Source of the DNA: Mesorhizobium sp. B2-1-8
GTDB lineage: Bacteria > Pseudomonadota > Alphaproteobacteria > Rhizobiales > Rhizobiaceae
Assembly: GCF_006442545.2 (NCBI RefSeq)
Contig: NZ_CP083952.1
Coordinates: forward strand, 930,001-994,000
Direction of reading: 5' to 3'
DNA length: 64,000 nt
Below, in pieces: positions 10,467 through 19,123 of this stretch. The first letter of the stretch is position 1. Each line of letters opens with the position of its first letter. A model generated the notes under the pieces. That model had not been told where the DNA came from and did no database searches. It saw only the letters and a list, made by a program, of their open reading frames with translations. The position numbers were made by a program, and so were the translations under genes.

Positions 10467-11099
10467 ATGAGCTACGCCTCCCTCAAGCCGGTTTCGAAGG
10501 CTTTCGTCCAGCGCAAGCGGCTGATTTTCATCCGCGTCGCGGCGGCGCTGGCGGTGCTGCTGCTGTTCCTGACCAAACCAGCGCTCAGCGAAGGCTCGAA
10601 TGGCCATGAGACGCTCGAATTCCTCGGCTTCTGCCTGGTGCTCGCCTGCGTCGCGGGCCGGCTGTGGAGCATCCTCTATGTCGGCGGCAAGAAGAATGAG
10701 GAACTGGTTTCGGCGGGACCGTTTTCGATGAGCCAGAACCCGCTCTACTTCTTCTCGACGGTCGGCGCGGTCGGTATTGGCCTGCTCTATGGCTCGCTGG
10801 TGGCCGCCGCCGCGCTCGGCGTTGCCAGCTTCCTCATCTTCCGGGTCACGGCGCGCAAGGAAGCCGAATATCTCCTTGGCAAGTTCGGCCCGGCCTATTC
10901 AGCCTATATCAAGGCGACGCCCCGGTTCTGGCCGAACCCACTGCTCTACCGCGACAATGACGAGCTGCAGTTCTCGACGCGCGCGTTGAAGCGCACCTTC
11001 TATGACGGGCTCTATTTCCTCGCCATCTTCCCGATCATCGAACTCGTCGAGTATTTCCGGGAAAGCGGCCTGCTACCGACGTTCTTCACGCTCTACTGA
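10467..11099 (+). CDS. Isoprenylcysteine carboxyl methyltransferase-like membrane protein
   Basis: 210 residues from the ATG at 10467 (AGGAAA upstream). Several membrane helices are followed by the conserved FSMSQNPLYFFSTVG segment and the charged RVTARKEAEYLLGKFGPAYSAYIKATPRFWP region, which matches the bacterial ICMT/PEMT-like methyltransferase family that uses S-adenosylmethionine at the membrane face. The bacterial members have no established common substrate. It stands alone on the plus strand. Confidence 0.75.
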   Translation: MSYASLKPVSKAFVQRKRLIFIRVAAALAVLLLFLTKPALSEGSNGHETLEFLGFCLVLACVAGRLWSILYVGGKKNEELVSAGPFSMSQNPLYFFSTVGAVGIGLLYGSLVAAAALGVASFLIFRVTARKEAEYLLGKFGPAYSAYIKATPRFWPNPLLYRDNDELQFSTRALKRTFYDGLYFLAIFPIIELVEYFRESGLLPTFFTLY

Positions 11100-11141
11100 G
11101 CGGCCGGCACGGCGAATTGCGCGGATGACGAAGGCGCTATG

Positions 11142-11627
11142 TCAGGCGCCTAGCGGATAGGGCATGTAGCCGATGAAGCCGGCTATCTTCCAGCTCGCCC
11201 CAACCTTCCTGCAGAAATACAGCGTCTGCCATTTCAGCCGGTCGACGCTGCCATCCGCCTTGGCGACGGAGCCGTCGAACTTCTTGTGCAGCACGGCGCG
11301 GTCGCCGTCGACATCGATGTCACGCAGATTGGTGACGCGAAACAGCGCGTGGCGCAGCGGCTCGGCGAATTTGGTCGCCGCCGTCTCCTTGGCCTGGCGC
11401 AACCACTCGTCGCGATAGATTTCCAGTCTCGGGAACTGCAGCCGCCAGGCGTCGGCGTTGGCCAGGAAATGCGCGTGCATGCCGAAGAAGCTTTCGACGA
11501 CGAAGTCGTTCTCGACCATGGACCAGTCCTGGCCGATGAAGGCGTCGATGTCGCGCCGCACCAGCATCTCCCACAGCGCGTGGCGGTCGGCGTCGCCGGA
11601 AGGGAACGGGTTCTTGTCGAAGGTCAT
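11142..11627 (-). CDS. SnoaL-like (NTF2-fold) protein
   Basis: 161 residues. Pattern: an N-terminal helix with WEMLVRRDIDAFIGQDWSMVENDF, a middle region with HAHFLANADAWRL, then beta strands RVTNLRDIDVDGDRAVLHKKFDG and TLYFCRKVGASWKIAGFIGYMP, typical of the small NTF2/SnoaL fold. No catalytic residues can be assigned. It is transcribed opposite to both neighbours. Confidence 0.65.
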   Translation of the reverse strand: MTFDKNPFPSGDADRHALWEMLVRRDIDAFIGQDWSMVENDFVVESFFGMHAHFLANADAWRLQFPRLEIYRDEWLRQAKETAATKFAEPLRHALFRVTNLRDIDVDGDRAVLHKKFDGSVAKADGSVDRLKWQTLYFCRKVGASWKIAGFIGYMPYPLGA

Positions 11628-11844
11628 CGTCGGCGTCTCCGGTCACGCAAGGGGTCTGTCCGTCGTGGCGTCGAGCCCGTCCGGCAAGCGCGCACGATGC
11701 AAGCGCTTCTGTAATAAAGCAACATGGATTTCGAAGACTGTTGCTTTCCAACTAGGCCTCTATCGGGATCGCCCCGATCGCGGTAAATCTCCTCCCAAAG
11801 CGGGCGCCTCGGTGCCCTGCCGTGTCATCGGAGGAGGCCGTCCC

Positions 11845-12210
11845 TTGCCCAAGCAGACTTTTGGAACATCCCATGTGCCGCTGTCGCCCGCCGTGCGGGC
11901 CGGCGATTTCGTCTTTGTCTCGGGCCAGGTTCCGGTCGGCGGCGACGGGATCGTGGTCAAGGGCGGCATCACGGAACAGACCGAGCAGGTGCTCGCCAAT
12001 GTGAAGGCCGCACTGGCGCTCGCCGGCTGCACGATGGACGACGTGGTCAAGACCACCGTCTGGCTGGAGGACGCGCGCGACTTCGGCGGCTTCAACGCGG
12101 TCTACGCCAGGCACTTCCCGAAAAATCCGCCGGCGCGCACCACGGTCGAATCGCGGCTGATGATCGACATCAAGATCGAAGTCGAGGCCGTCGCGCACAG
12201 GCCGGCCTGA
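11845..12210 (+). CDS. RidA-family protein (TTG start)
   Basis: 121 residues starting at TTG 11845, chosen because GGAGGA at 11830-11835 is well placed and the product begins LPKQTFGTSHVPLSPAVRAGDFVFVSGQVP, the usual RidA N-terminus. RidA proteins hydrolyse reactive enamine/imine intermediates made by PLP enzymes; subfamily members often serve amino acid or amine catabolic pathways. The C-terminal motif NPPARTTVESRLMIDIKIEVEAVA carries the conserved Arg that holds the substrate carboxylate. An amidohydrolase follows 29 nt downstream and probably shares the operon. Confidence 0.85.
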   Translation: MPKQTFGTSHVPLSPAVRAGDFVFVSGQVPVGGDGIVVKGGITEQTEQVLANVKAALALAGCTMDDVVKTTVWLEDARDFGGFNAVYARHFPKNPPARTTVESRLMIDIKIEVEAVAHRPA

Positions 12211-12239
12211 AGACGACGTAACAAGGCGGAGGCACCTCC

Positions 12240-13475
12240 ATGCAATTCGACCTCCTGCTGAAAGGTGGACGGCTGATCGATCCGGCGTCAGGCATCGACG
12301 CGCCGCGCGACGTCGCCATCGCCAATGGCCGCGTCGCCGCTGTCGACGCCGACATCCCCGCGACCAGCGCCGCGCAGGTCGTCGACGCGACAGGCTGCAT
12401 CGTCGCGCCCGGCCTCGTCGACCTGCACAGCCACGTCTATTGGGGCGGCACTTCGCTCGGCGTCGATGCCGACCGGCTCGCCGCCAAGAGCGGCACCACC
12501 ACCTTCATCGACGCCGGCAGCGCGGGAGCGGGCAATTTCCTAGGCTTCCGCCGCCATGTCATGGAGCGCTCCAAGGTGCGTATCCTGGCCTATGTCAACA
12601 TTTCCTTTGCCGGCATTTTCGGCTTCTCGCAGACGGTGTCGGTCGGCGAGTGCGGCGATCTCCGGCTTTGCGAACCGCGCGAGGTGGTGGCGGCGGTGCG
12701 CGAGCACGCCGACGTGGTCGTCGGCGTCAAGGTCCGCTCCGGCAAGCATGCCGGCGGCACCAGCGGCATCGCGCCGGTGGATCTGGCGCTGGAGGCCGCC
12801 GACAAGGCCGGCCTGCCGCTGATGGCGCACATAGACGAGCCGCCGCCCGGCCGCTCCGAAGTGCTGCCGCGCCTGCGCCGGGGCGACATCCTCACCCATT
12901 GCTTCCGGCCGTTCCCCAACGCGCCGGTCTTCGCCTCCGGCATGGTGCGGCCCGACATGCGGCTGGCGCGCGAGCGCGGCGTCATCTTCGATCTCGGCCA
13001 CGGCATGGGTTCGTTCGATTTCGACGTCGCCCGCGCCATGCTGGCAGAAGGGCTGGCGCCCGACGTCATCTCGAGCGACGTGCATCTCTACTGCGTCGAC
13101 GGGCCGGCCTTCGACATTTTGGTCTGCATGTCCAAGCTGATGGCGCTCGGCATGCCGCTGGTCGAGGTTCTGCGCGCGGCGACGCAAGCGCCGGCGCAGG
13201 CGATCGCGCGGCCCGATCTCGGCACGCTGGCCGTCGGCACGGTGGGTGATGTCGCCGTGCTGCGGCAGCGTCCGGGCAGCTTCACCTTCGTCGACGCGGT
13301 CGGCGCCACGTTGGTCGCCGACCAGCGGCTGGTCTCGGAAGGCATCGTCATCGGCGGCACTTGGTGGCCGAACGAAGCGGCGAACGATGTCAGCGAGACC
13401 GAGCGTTTCGAAGCGCATGCAAACCACACGCATGTCGAGGTTGCCGCCCGGCATTTTGGAAACCGGCATAATTAG
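12240..13475 (+). CDS. Amidohydrolase / deacetylase-family metallohydrolase
   Basis: 411 residues. It starts FDLLLKGGRLIDPASGID and has the metal-binding GLVDLHSHVYWGG motif near residue 60, a probable carboxylated-lysine segment VVVGVKVRSGKHAGG, the His motifs MAHIDEPPP and THCF, and the catalytic Asp in VISSDVH. This matches the amidohydrolase/deacetylase (EF_0837-like) family, whose substrates are N-acylated or cyclic amides. With the RidA gene upstream it probably forms a small degradation operon. The substrate is not determinable. Confidence 0.85.
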   Translation: MQFDLLLKGGRLIDPASGIDAPRDVAIANGRVAAVDADIPATSAAQVVDATGCIVAPGLVDLHSHVYWGGTSLGVDADRLAAKSGTTTFIDAGSAGAGNFLGFRRHVMERSKVRILAYVNISFAGIFGFSQTVSVGECGDLRLCEPREVVAAVREHADVVVGVKVRSGKHAGGTSGIAPVDLALEAADKAGLPLMAHIDEPPPGRSEVLPRLRRGDILTHCFRPFPNAPVFASGMVRPDMRLARERGVIFDLGHGMGSFDFDVARAMLAEGLAPDVISSDVHLYCVDGPAFDILVCMSKLMALGMPLVEVLRAATQAPAQAIARPDLGTLAVGTVGDVAVLRQRPGSFTFVDAVGATLVADQRLVSEGIVIGGTWWPNEAANDVSETERFEAHANHTHVEVAARHFGNRHN

Positions 13476-13664
13476 CCGATCTCCCCCCTCGTGGGGGAGA
13501 TGCCCGGCAGGGCAGAGGGGGCGCGACGGAATGCAAACCTCGCCCACATTGCGACCGACAAAGAACCCGACGACTGCAAAAGAAGATCGAAATGAAAGGC
13601 TGGCGGGAAAGCGCCTCCCTCTGGCCTGTCGGCCATCTCCCCCACGAGGGGGGAGATCGGCAGC
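13475..13664. repeat. Composite palindromic repeat, copy 1 (inside-out arrangement)
   Basis: Two GC-rich hairpins, CCGATCTCCCCCC TCGT GGGGGAGATG-CCCGGCAGGGCAGAGG and its inverted partner CCTCTGGCCTGTCGGCCATCTCCCCC ACGAG GGGGGAGATCGG, lie about 85 nt apart between two convergent genes. The halves are in the opposite order from copies 2-5. The second one overlaps the extreme 3 prime end of the monooxygenase gene. Confidence 0.8.
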
Positions 13665-13665
13665 G

Positions 13666-15456
13666 TCACCGTGGCGCGTTGCTGACCGCCCCGTAGACCG
13701 GAGTATCAATCCTCTCCATCCGCGCCTTGATCTGCAACGCGACATATTTCGAATAGAAGCGCGACAGCGCCAGGTTGCCGCCGTGGAACCACAGCGCTTC
13801 CTGCGCCGTCGGTTTCCACATGTTGCGCAATTCGCCTTGCCAGGGGCCGGGGTCGCCCTTGACACCGGAGCCGAGCCCCCAGCACGGGCCGACCTTGTCG
13901 GCGACCTCGCGCGAGACGAGAGCGGCCACGTTCTCGTTCATCGACTGGTAGCCGGTGCAGGCGATGATGGCGTCGGCCTTGAGTTCGCTGCCGTCCTCGA
14001 ACAGTATGCCTTTCGCTGTCAGCGATTTTATCGCGACGCCGCCGCGGATGCCGATCTTGCCGTCGATGATCAGGTCGGACGCGCCGACGTCGATGTAATA
14101 GCCCGAGCCGGTGCGGTAGGCCTTCATCAAAAGGCCGGTCTCGTCGTCGCCGAAATCCAGCGCGAAGCCGGACGCGGCGAGACGCTCGTAGAAAGCCGCG
14201 TCGCGCGCGCGGATGACGTCGTAAAGCGCGCGCTGGCCCTTGGACACCAGCGCGAACGGCGTCGAGGCGACGATCATGTCGGCCTTTTCCGTGGTGATGC
14301 CGCGCGACAGCGCATTCTCGGAGAAGATCTCGAAGCCGACCTGCATCAGCGTGTCCGACTTGACCACGGTGGTCGGCGAGCGCTGGATCATGGTGACGTC
14401 GGCGCCGCTCTCCCAGAGATCGACGCAGACGTCGTGCCCGGAACTGGCCGCGCCGATGACGGCGACCTTCTTGCCGCGGAATTTATCGCCGCTGGCATAC
14501 TGGCTGGAATGCAGCAGCTCGCCCTTGAACTGATCCGCGCCGGGCAGCTCGATCTTGCGCGGCGGACCATAGGCGCCGGTGGCGAAGACAATGTGCTTCG
14601 GCTTCAGCGTGATCCGGCGGCCGACACGATCGACCACCACGGTCCAGACCTTCTCCGCCTCGTCATAACTGGCGCTGAGGCACCTGGTGGCGACCCAGTA
14701 ATTCAGCTCCATGACGCGTGTGTACATTTCCAACCAGTCGCCCATCTTGTCCTTGGGCGTGAAGACGGGCCAATTGTCGGGGAACGGGATGTAGGGCAGA
14801 TGGTCGTACCAGACCGGATCGTGCAGCACGAGCGTGCGGTAGCGGTTGCGCCAGGAATCGCCGGGCCGCGCGTTCTTCTCGATGACGATGGTCGGCACGC
14901 CGAGCTGACGCAGCCGCGCGCCGAGCATGATGCCGCCCTGGCCGCCGCCGATGACCAGGCAATAGGGCTGCTCCGAGACGCCAAGCTCGCGCGTCTCGCG
15001 CGCCCGCGCTTCCGACCAGGTCTCGCGCTCGGGGTCGGCCTTGTGGCGCACGCCGAGCGGCCGCGCCGCGCCCTTGCGCTCCTCAAACCCTTTCAGCTCG
15101 GTCATCGCCGTGAACAGGGTGCGGCAGCGGCCGTCGCGCAGGCGCATTATGCCCTGTCCCGTGGCCACCGCCGTTTCGAAGGTGAACCAGGCCTCGATGG
15201 TGCCTTCATCGGAGGTTGCCTCGCCGGTGAGCTGCCACGCCGCAGGCCTGGTCGTTGCCAGCGTCGACTTCAACATGTCGGCAATGGCCTCGCGGCCTTC
15301 CATGGTGGTGACGTTCCAGGTGAAGGTCAGCAGGTCGCGCCAGTAGCAATCGTCGACGAACAGGTTCGCCGCGGCTGACACGTCGCCGGATTCAAGCGCC
15401 CGCGAAAAGGAACCAAGCCAAGCGGCCGCCTGTTTGGATGGTGACATTTCAAGCAT
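13666..15456 (-). CDS. Flavin-dependent monooxygenase with N-terminal SnoaL-like domain
   Basis: 596 residues from the ATG at 15456 (GAGG upstream). Residues 1 to about 140 look like a SnoaL/NTF2-fold domain (ASNLF-type helices, DDCYWRDLLTFTWN, TFETAVATGQGIMRLRDGR). The rest is an FAD monooxygenase: FAD motif VIGGGQGG near 165, the fingerprint FKGELLHSSQY matching FxGxxxHxxxY, an NADPH-binding VIGAASSG, and ACTGYQSM near the C-terminus. Substrates of this class are small organic N, S or carbonyl compounds. It lies beside an RpiR regulator gene and opposite the RidA-amidohydrolase pair, suggesting a common catabolic pathway. The fused N-terminal domain is unusual for plain FMOs. Confidence 0.85.
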   Translation of the reverse strand: MLEMSPSKQAAAWLGSFSRALESGDVSAAANLFVDDCYWRDLLTFTWNVTTMEGREAIADMLKSTLATTRPAAWQLTGEATSDEGTIEAWFTFETAVATGQGIMRLRDGRCRTLFTAMTELKGFEERKGAARPLGVRHKADPERETWSEARARETRELGVSEQPYCLVIGGGQGGIMLGARLRQLGVPTIVIEKNARPGDSWRNRYRTLVLHDPVWYDHLPYIPFPDNWPVFTPKDKMGDWLEMYTRVMELNYWVATRCLSASYDEAEKVWTVVVDRVGRRITLKPKHIVFATGAYGPPRKIELPGADQFKGELLHSSQYASGDKFRGKKVAVIGAASSGHDVCVDLWESGADVTMIQRSPTTVVKSDTLMQVGFEIFSENALSRGITTEKADMIVASTPFALVSKGQRALYDVIRARDAAFYERLAASGFALDFGDDETGLLMKAYRTGSGYYIDVGASDLIIDGKIGIRGGVAIKSLTAKGILFEDGSELKADAIIACTGYQSMNENVAALVSREVADKVGPCWGLGSGVKGDPGPWQGELRNMWKPTAQEALWFHGGNLALSRFYSKYVALQIKARMERIDTPVYGAVSNAPR

Positions 15457-15520
15457 TTCTTGCCTCTTTCATGCGTCCAATTTGTATATTGGGACGGTAA
15501 CCGTCGAACTCGGCGCTGCC

Positions 15521-15568
15521 CCTCATCCGCCTGCCGGCACCTTCTCCCCGTATAGTGACGGGGAGAAG
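15521..15568. repeat. Palindromic repeat, CTTCTCCCC family
   Basis: CCCCTCATCCGCCTGCCGGCACC followed by TTCTCCCCGT ATAGTG ACGGGGAGAA, next to the 3 prime end of the RpiR gene. Same module as in 3866-4013, 54170-54350 and 55807-55867. Confidence 0.65.
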
Positions 15569-15571
15569 GGA

Positions 15572-16576
15572 CTAGTCTCCCAGCGGCTCCATTTCCTTCC
15601 CCGTGCGGTGGATCTGGGCGTTGTATTTGATGCGGCGCACGGTCTCTCGAGCCGGGCCGTCGAGCTTGTAGGCGGCGGCGACCGCCAAAAGGTCGATCAT
15701 TGCCAGGAAGGCATAGCGCGAGGCGGTCGGCTTCAGCGTGTCGGGATACTCGGGCACGGCAACCGTCAGCCTGACGTCGCAGGCGCGGGCGAGATCGGTA
15801 TCGGGCGCCGTCACGCAAACAGCGTTGGCGCGGTAGTGCTTGGCGAGTTCGACGGCCTCTATCACCTCGCGCGTGCGACCGGTCGCCGAGATGGCGATCA
15901 CCAGGTCGCCGGGTTTCAGTGTCGAGGCGGTCATGCGCATCAGATAGGGGTCGCATTGGGCGCTGATCGAGATGCCGTAGCGAAACAGCCGGTACTGGGT
16001 TTCCTGCGCCAGCGCCGAAGAGCTGCCGCCGAGTCCGAACACGGTGACCTGGCGGGCCCGGGCGATCAGCTCGGCCGCCTTTTCCAGCTCACCCGGATCG
16101 AGCTGCCGCTCGGCTTCCCGCAGTGCACGGCGCGCTTCGCCGAACACGGCGTTCCAGAACGGCAGGCCGGTGTCGCCCTCCCTGGCCTGCGAGGTGTCCA
16201 GATAGAGCGCGCCGACGACGAGGCTCTGCGCCAGCTTCAGCTTGAAGTCGCGCACGCCCTCGCAGCCGATGGCGCGGCAGAAGCGGGTCACCGTCGGCTC
16301 GCTGACGCCGGCGCGCTGGGCCAGCGCCGCATTGGAGGCGTCGACGGCGTATTTGACATTTTCGAGCACGACATCGGCGACGCGGCGTTCGGCCGGGCGC
16401 AATTCCGCATAGGAATCCTTGACGAGCGAGATGATGTCGGGAATGCGCCGGACGGGCTCGCCCCTGGCTCCCTCTTCGTCCGCGATCGGATGGCTGGCAG
16501 CTCCGGTCATGAAGTCGATCTTCCCTGGCTCGTTTTCGACCCGACCTCTTATCATGGTTGCACGCTGTCGTTCCAT
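15572..16576 (-). CDS. MurR/RpiR-family transcriptional regulator
   Basis: 334 residues. An N-terminal RpiR helix-turn-helix (about 45-115, with NAALAQRAGVSEPTVTRFCRAIG) is followed by a SIS domain (about 150-290, with VFGLGGSSSALAQE and LVIAISATGRTREVIEAVELAK) that binds phosphosugars or related effectors. The first Met is preceded by a G-rich GTGGGGGG stretch; a later in-frame Met (MTGAASH) is also possible. It probably controls the adjacent monooxygenase, peptidase and amidohydrolase genes. Confidence 0.88.
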   Translation of the reverse strand: MERQRATMIRGRVENEPGKIDFMTGAASHPIADEEGARGEPVRRIPDIISLVKDSYAELRPAERRVADVVLENVKYAVDASNAALAQRAGVSEPTVTRFCRAIGCEGVRDFKLKLAQSLVVGALYLDTSQAREGDTGLPFWNAVFGEARRALREAERQLDPGELEKAAELIARARQVTVFGLGGSSSALAQETQYRLFRYGISISAQCDPYLMRMTASTLKPGDLVIAISATGRTREVIEAVELAKHYRANAVCVTAPDTDLARACDVRLTVAVPEYPDTLKPTASRYAFLAMIDLLAVAAAYKLDGPARETVRRIKYNAQIHRTGKEMEPLGD

Positions 16577-16673
16577 GCGCCCCCCACTGTCGCAAGCGAC
16601 TCGTGCCGCAAGGGCGGCCGCCGGTGAGTGCTTAGTTTCTCACGTGCCACGGCAACTACCGCCGAGTTCCGTG

Positions 16674-16835
16674 GCGCCCCCCTCTGTCCTGCCGGACATC
16701 TCCCCCACGAGGGGGGAGATTGGCGGTTTTGGCGCCGGCTCTTCTTCTCGCAACGTTGAAAATTGGCGAAAGCGGTCGCGACAGGCAATCTCCCCACTTG
16801 AGGGGGAGATGCCCGGCAGGGCAGAGGGGGGCGCC
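16674..16835. repeat. Composite palindromic repeat, copy 2
   Basis: About 162 nt bounded by inverted GGCGCCCCCCTCTG / CAGAGGGGGGCGCC ends. Each half contains a CATCTCCCCC-ACGAG-GGGGGAGAT type hairpin, and the centre includes TTGAAAATTGGCGAAAGC. It occupies almost all of the gap between the RpiR gene and the M24 peptidase gene. Full-length type copy for the family. Confidence 0.85.
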
Positions 16836-16879
16836 GTAGAGCGCTGCCGCGCAATGGGCGCGCAAGTGCGCCACCCTGC

Positions 16880-18123
16880 CTACCCAATCACCTCCAGCCG
16901 CCTCGGCAGCCGGTTCATGGCGACCGGCCCATCCGCCGCGATCAGGAACTGATCCTCGAGATTGAAGCTGGCGAGGCCGTCGATGTAGAGCGGGATCTCG
17001 AAGGCCAGCACCATGCCTGGCTCGATCACGACATTACTGCCGGCGGCGATGAACGGCCATTGTTCGGAAAAGACCGACTGGCCGACGCCGTGGCCGAAAT
17101 GGCCGCGACGGTAGGAGCGCAGGCCTTGCCGCGCCAGGCTGTCGGTGGCGACGCGATGCACATGGGCAAGCGTGTTTCCAGGGACAAGCTCGGCCAGCCC
17201 ATCCTCGAAGGCGCGCTCGGCGATGGCATGCAGTTCGGCCTGATCGGCGGAAGGCGGGCCGAAGGTGAAGTTGCGCGACATGTCGGAGGCGTAGAAGCCG
17301 ACGGTGCAGACCATGTCGCATTTCAGCGGATCGCCGGCCACGGCCCTGGCGTCGGCCCCCTTGGCCCGGGCGCCCAGCGTCACATATTCGGCCGTGATGA
17401 CCGGGTGAGACAAGCCCGCCGCCGCCGCGGCGACGCCTTGCCGGTAAAGCGCGACGAGATCGGCCTGGCGCATGCCGGCCATCGCATCGACCTGCAGCCG
17501 CTCCAGGCCGGCTTCCGACAGGAGGATGCCTTGCCGCAGGAGGTCGACCTCGCGCTCCAACTTGACCGCGCGCAGCCGGTCCAGCACGGGCGAACCGTCG
17601 ACGACGGGGCTGTTCGGCAGCAGCGCCTGGATGGCGGCAAAATCGGCGGCGGGAATAAAGTCGAGGTCGACGCCGAGCGTGGCGCGCTCCAGCCCGAAAT
17701 CGATGAGCATCGCCTGCAACTGATGGACCGAGCCGGCCAGGTCGAAAGTAGCGGGACGCGAGAAATCCGGCGCGCGGCCGAGCGAAGCCAGGCCGGCCTC
17801 GATGCGCTCCGCCAGGGCAAGCTCGGGAGATTCCGCCTCGACCGGCGCGGATTCGATCCAGATCGGGTGCGACCGCACAAGCATTTCGGGCGCCGCGGCC
17901 CGCAGCTGCGCCGCGTTGAAGTCCGCGACCACGACGCCAATCGGCAGGTCCTGTCTGGCGGGGATGACGACGAAGCCGGCGCCGGCGCGACGGAACAGGC
18001 CGGCCGGGCCGATCGACGCGCCGGTCGCATAATGGAAGGCCTCGGGCGCGCAGAGCACCAGCGCTCCATGCCGGCGCGTTGCATCAAATCCGTGGCGCGC
18101 TGGCGGTTGACAAAACCCGTCAT
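16880..18123 (-). pseudogene. M24-family Xaa-Pro aminopeptidase-like gene with a single-base frameshift
   Basis: The product would be about 414 residues: an N-terminal creatinase-like domain and a C-terminal pita-bread metallopeptidase domain (KCDMVCTVGFYASDMSRNF, GHFGHGVGQ, EPGMVLAFEIPLY carry the metal ligands). It should start at ATG 18123 (MTGFVNRQRATDLMQRAGM, GAG upstream). After that peptide the frame is lost: the continuation ALVLCAPEAFHYATG lies in the next frame, and restoring one base near 18066-18069 joins them. All later residues are intact. Either a true recent inactivation or a sequencing deletion. Context suggests release or cleavage of a small amide in the local catabolic cluster. 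Confidence 0.8.
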
Positions 18124-18236
18124 GAATTTCTCCGTATGCGCGAACCGGCAACGGAGCATTGCGGGTGCGGACAATCAAGCCGGTTGCTTGGTGATATCCC
18201 CCACATGCCTGGAAGACTGGCGGAGACGTCCATCGG

Positions 18237-18410
18237 TTCGCCATCCTGGGGCGTAGCGACGCAGCGCAGACCCGAGGATCCATGCCGCGACCTCTGCGCG
18301 CCGCAGCGGTCCAGAATTCTGCTCCGCTGCATTCCCCGGCCGAGGTCACGGAATGGATCCCAGGGTCTTCGCGACGCCGCTTCGCGGCTGCTCCGCCCCG
18401 GGATGACGAA
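18237..18410. repeat. Intergenic inverted repeat, TTCGTCATCC family, long copy
   Basis: Arms TTCGCCATCC (18237) and GGATGACGAA (18401-18410) enclose GC-rich blocks such as GGCGTAGCGACGCAGCGCAGACCC, CGAGGATCCATGCCGCGACC and GGATCCCAGGGTCTTCGCGACGCCGC. The same blocks occur in inverted order at 28036-28222. The 437-nt region 18124-18560 holds this repeat and no convincing gene other than the small DUF2934 gene that follows. Confidence 0.75.
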
Positions 18411-18560
18411 CGTTGGACAGGCCAAGAGCGCCTGAAGGCAAAGCGCATCGAACCGCGATCCTGGGATGAAGTGTTCGACCTGCCGAGTTTGACGACATCC
18501 GGATGGAACATTTCAGGCGCTGTCCGGTTGCTTCCTGAGGAAGTCCAAGGGAACACGGCC

Positions 18561-18761
18561 ATGGTGATCAGCCAGGAAGAACGTGTCGCGCATATCCGGA
18601 AACGGGCCCACGAACTCTGGGAACGGGAAGGCCTGATGCCCGACCGTGAGAAGGCCTGCTGGGACAAGGCGGTCGAAGAGTTCGAGTCCGGCAAACTGAC
18701 CGCCGGACGAAAGCAGGCTGGCGCGGATGCCGCCGGCGACACGGCGGGTGCCAAACACTGA
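18561..18761 (+). CDS. Small DUF2934-family protein
   Basis: 66 residues from ATG 18561 with AAGGGA upstream. The segment RVAHIRKRAHELWEREGLMPDREKACWDKAVEEFE is the DUF2934 signature (xRIRxRAYxLWExxGxPxGxxxxxWxxAxxE). The charged Ala/Gly-rich tail is typical. The function is unknown; members are frequent as small cytoplasmic proteins in rhizobia. Confidence 0.8.
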   Translation: MVISQEERVAHIRKRAHELWEREGLMPDREKACWDKAVEEFESGKLTAGRKQAGADAAGDTAGAKH

Positions 18762-18780
18762 CAATGCCGCTGCCTCCAGA

Positions 18781-18808
18781 AAACGAAAAAGCCGCGGCGG
18801 ACCGCGGC
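18781..18808 (-). terminator. Intrinsic terminator after tRNA-Gly
   Basis: On the minus strand, GCCGCGG TCCG CCGCGGC forms a 7-bp stem followed by TTTTTCGTTT, 31 nt past the 3 prime end of the tRNA. It lies also just downstream of the DUF2934 gene, so it may act for both directions. Confidence 0.75.
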
Positions 18809-18838
18809 ATTTCGATGCTTGATTCCCTGGGAGGAAAC

Positions 18839-18913
18839 TGGAGCGGGTGAAGCGATTCGAACGCTCGACCCCAACCTTGGCAAGGTTGTGCTCTACCCCT
18901 GAGCTACACCCGC
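18839..18913 (-). tRNA. tRNA-Gly (anticodon GCC)
   Basis: On the minus strand the 75-nt sequence begins GCGGGTGTAGCTCAGGGG and ends CACCCGCTCCA with encoded CCA. The acceptor stem GCGGGTG/CACCCGC, the D-arm AGCTC...GAGC, the anticodon arm CAACC-TTGCCAA-GGTTG with GCC at 18881-18879, and the T-arm with GTTCGAATC are all intact. Confidence 0.97.
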
Positions 18914-19123
18914 TCACACGGCGTCTTGGCCGCAAGCCGGGCCTATATGGCTGAAGAGCGCGGCGATTGCAACAGGGAATAACAGGCTTTTTGCAACTCT
19001 CGAACGATGCCGGCAAACCGCTTGCGATGGGCCGATTTCATCGCCCGTTGCGCGACGGTCTTGTGTCGGCTGCCTCATTGGCCGTAAACGGCAGGGCCCG
19101 AGAAACGGACGAGAAGAAGATCG

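Noticed and set aside
13246..15378. 710-codon plus-strand frame over the monooxygenase gene
   Set aside because: It is the complement of a gene with FAD and NADPH motifs, and it runs through a repeat at its start. No motif of its own.
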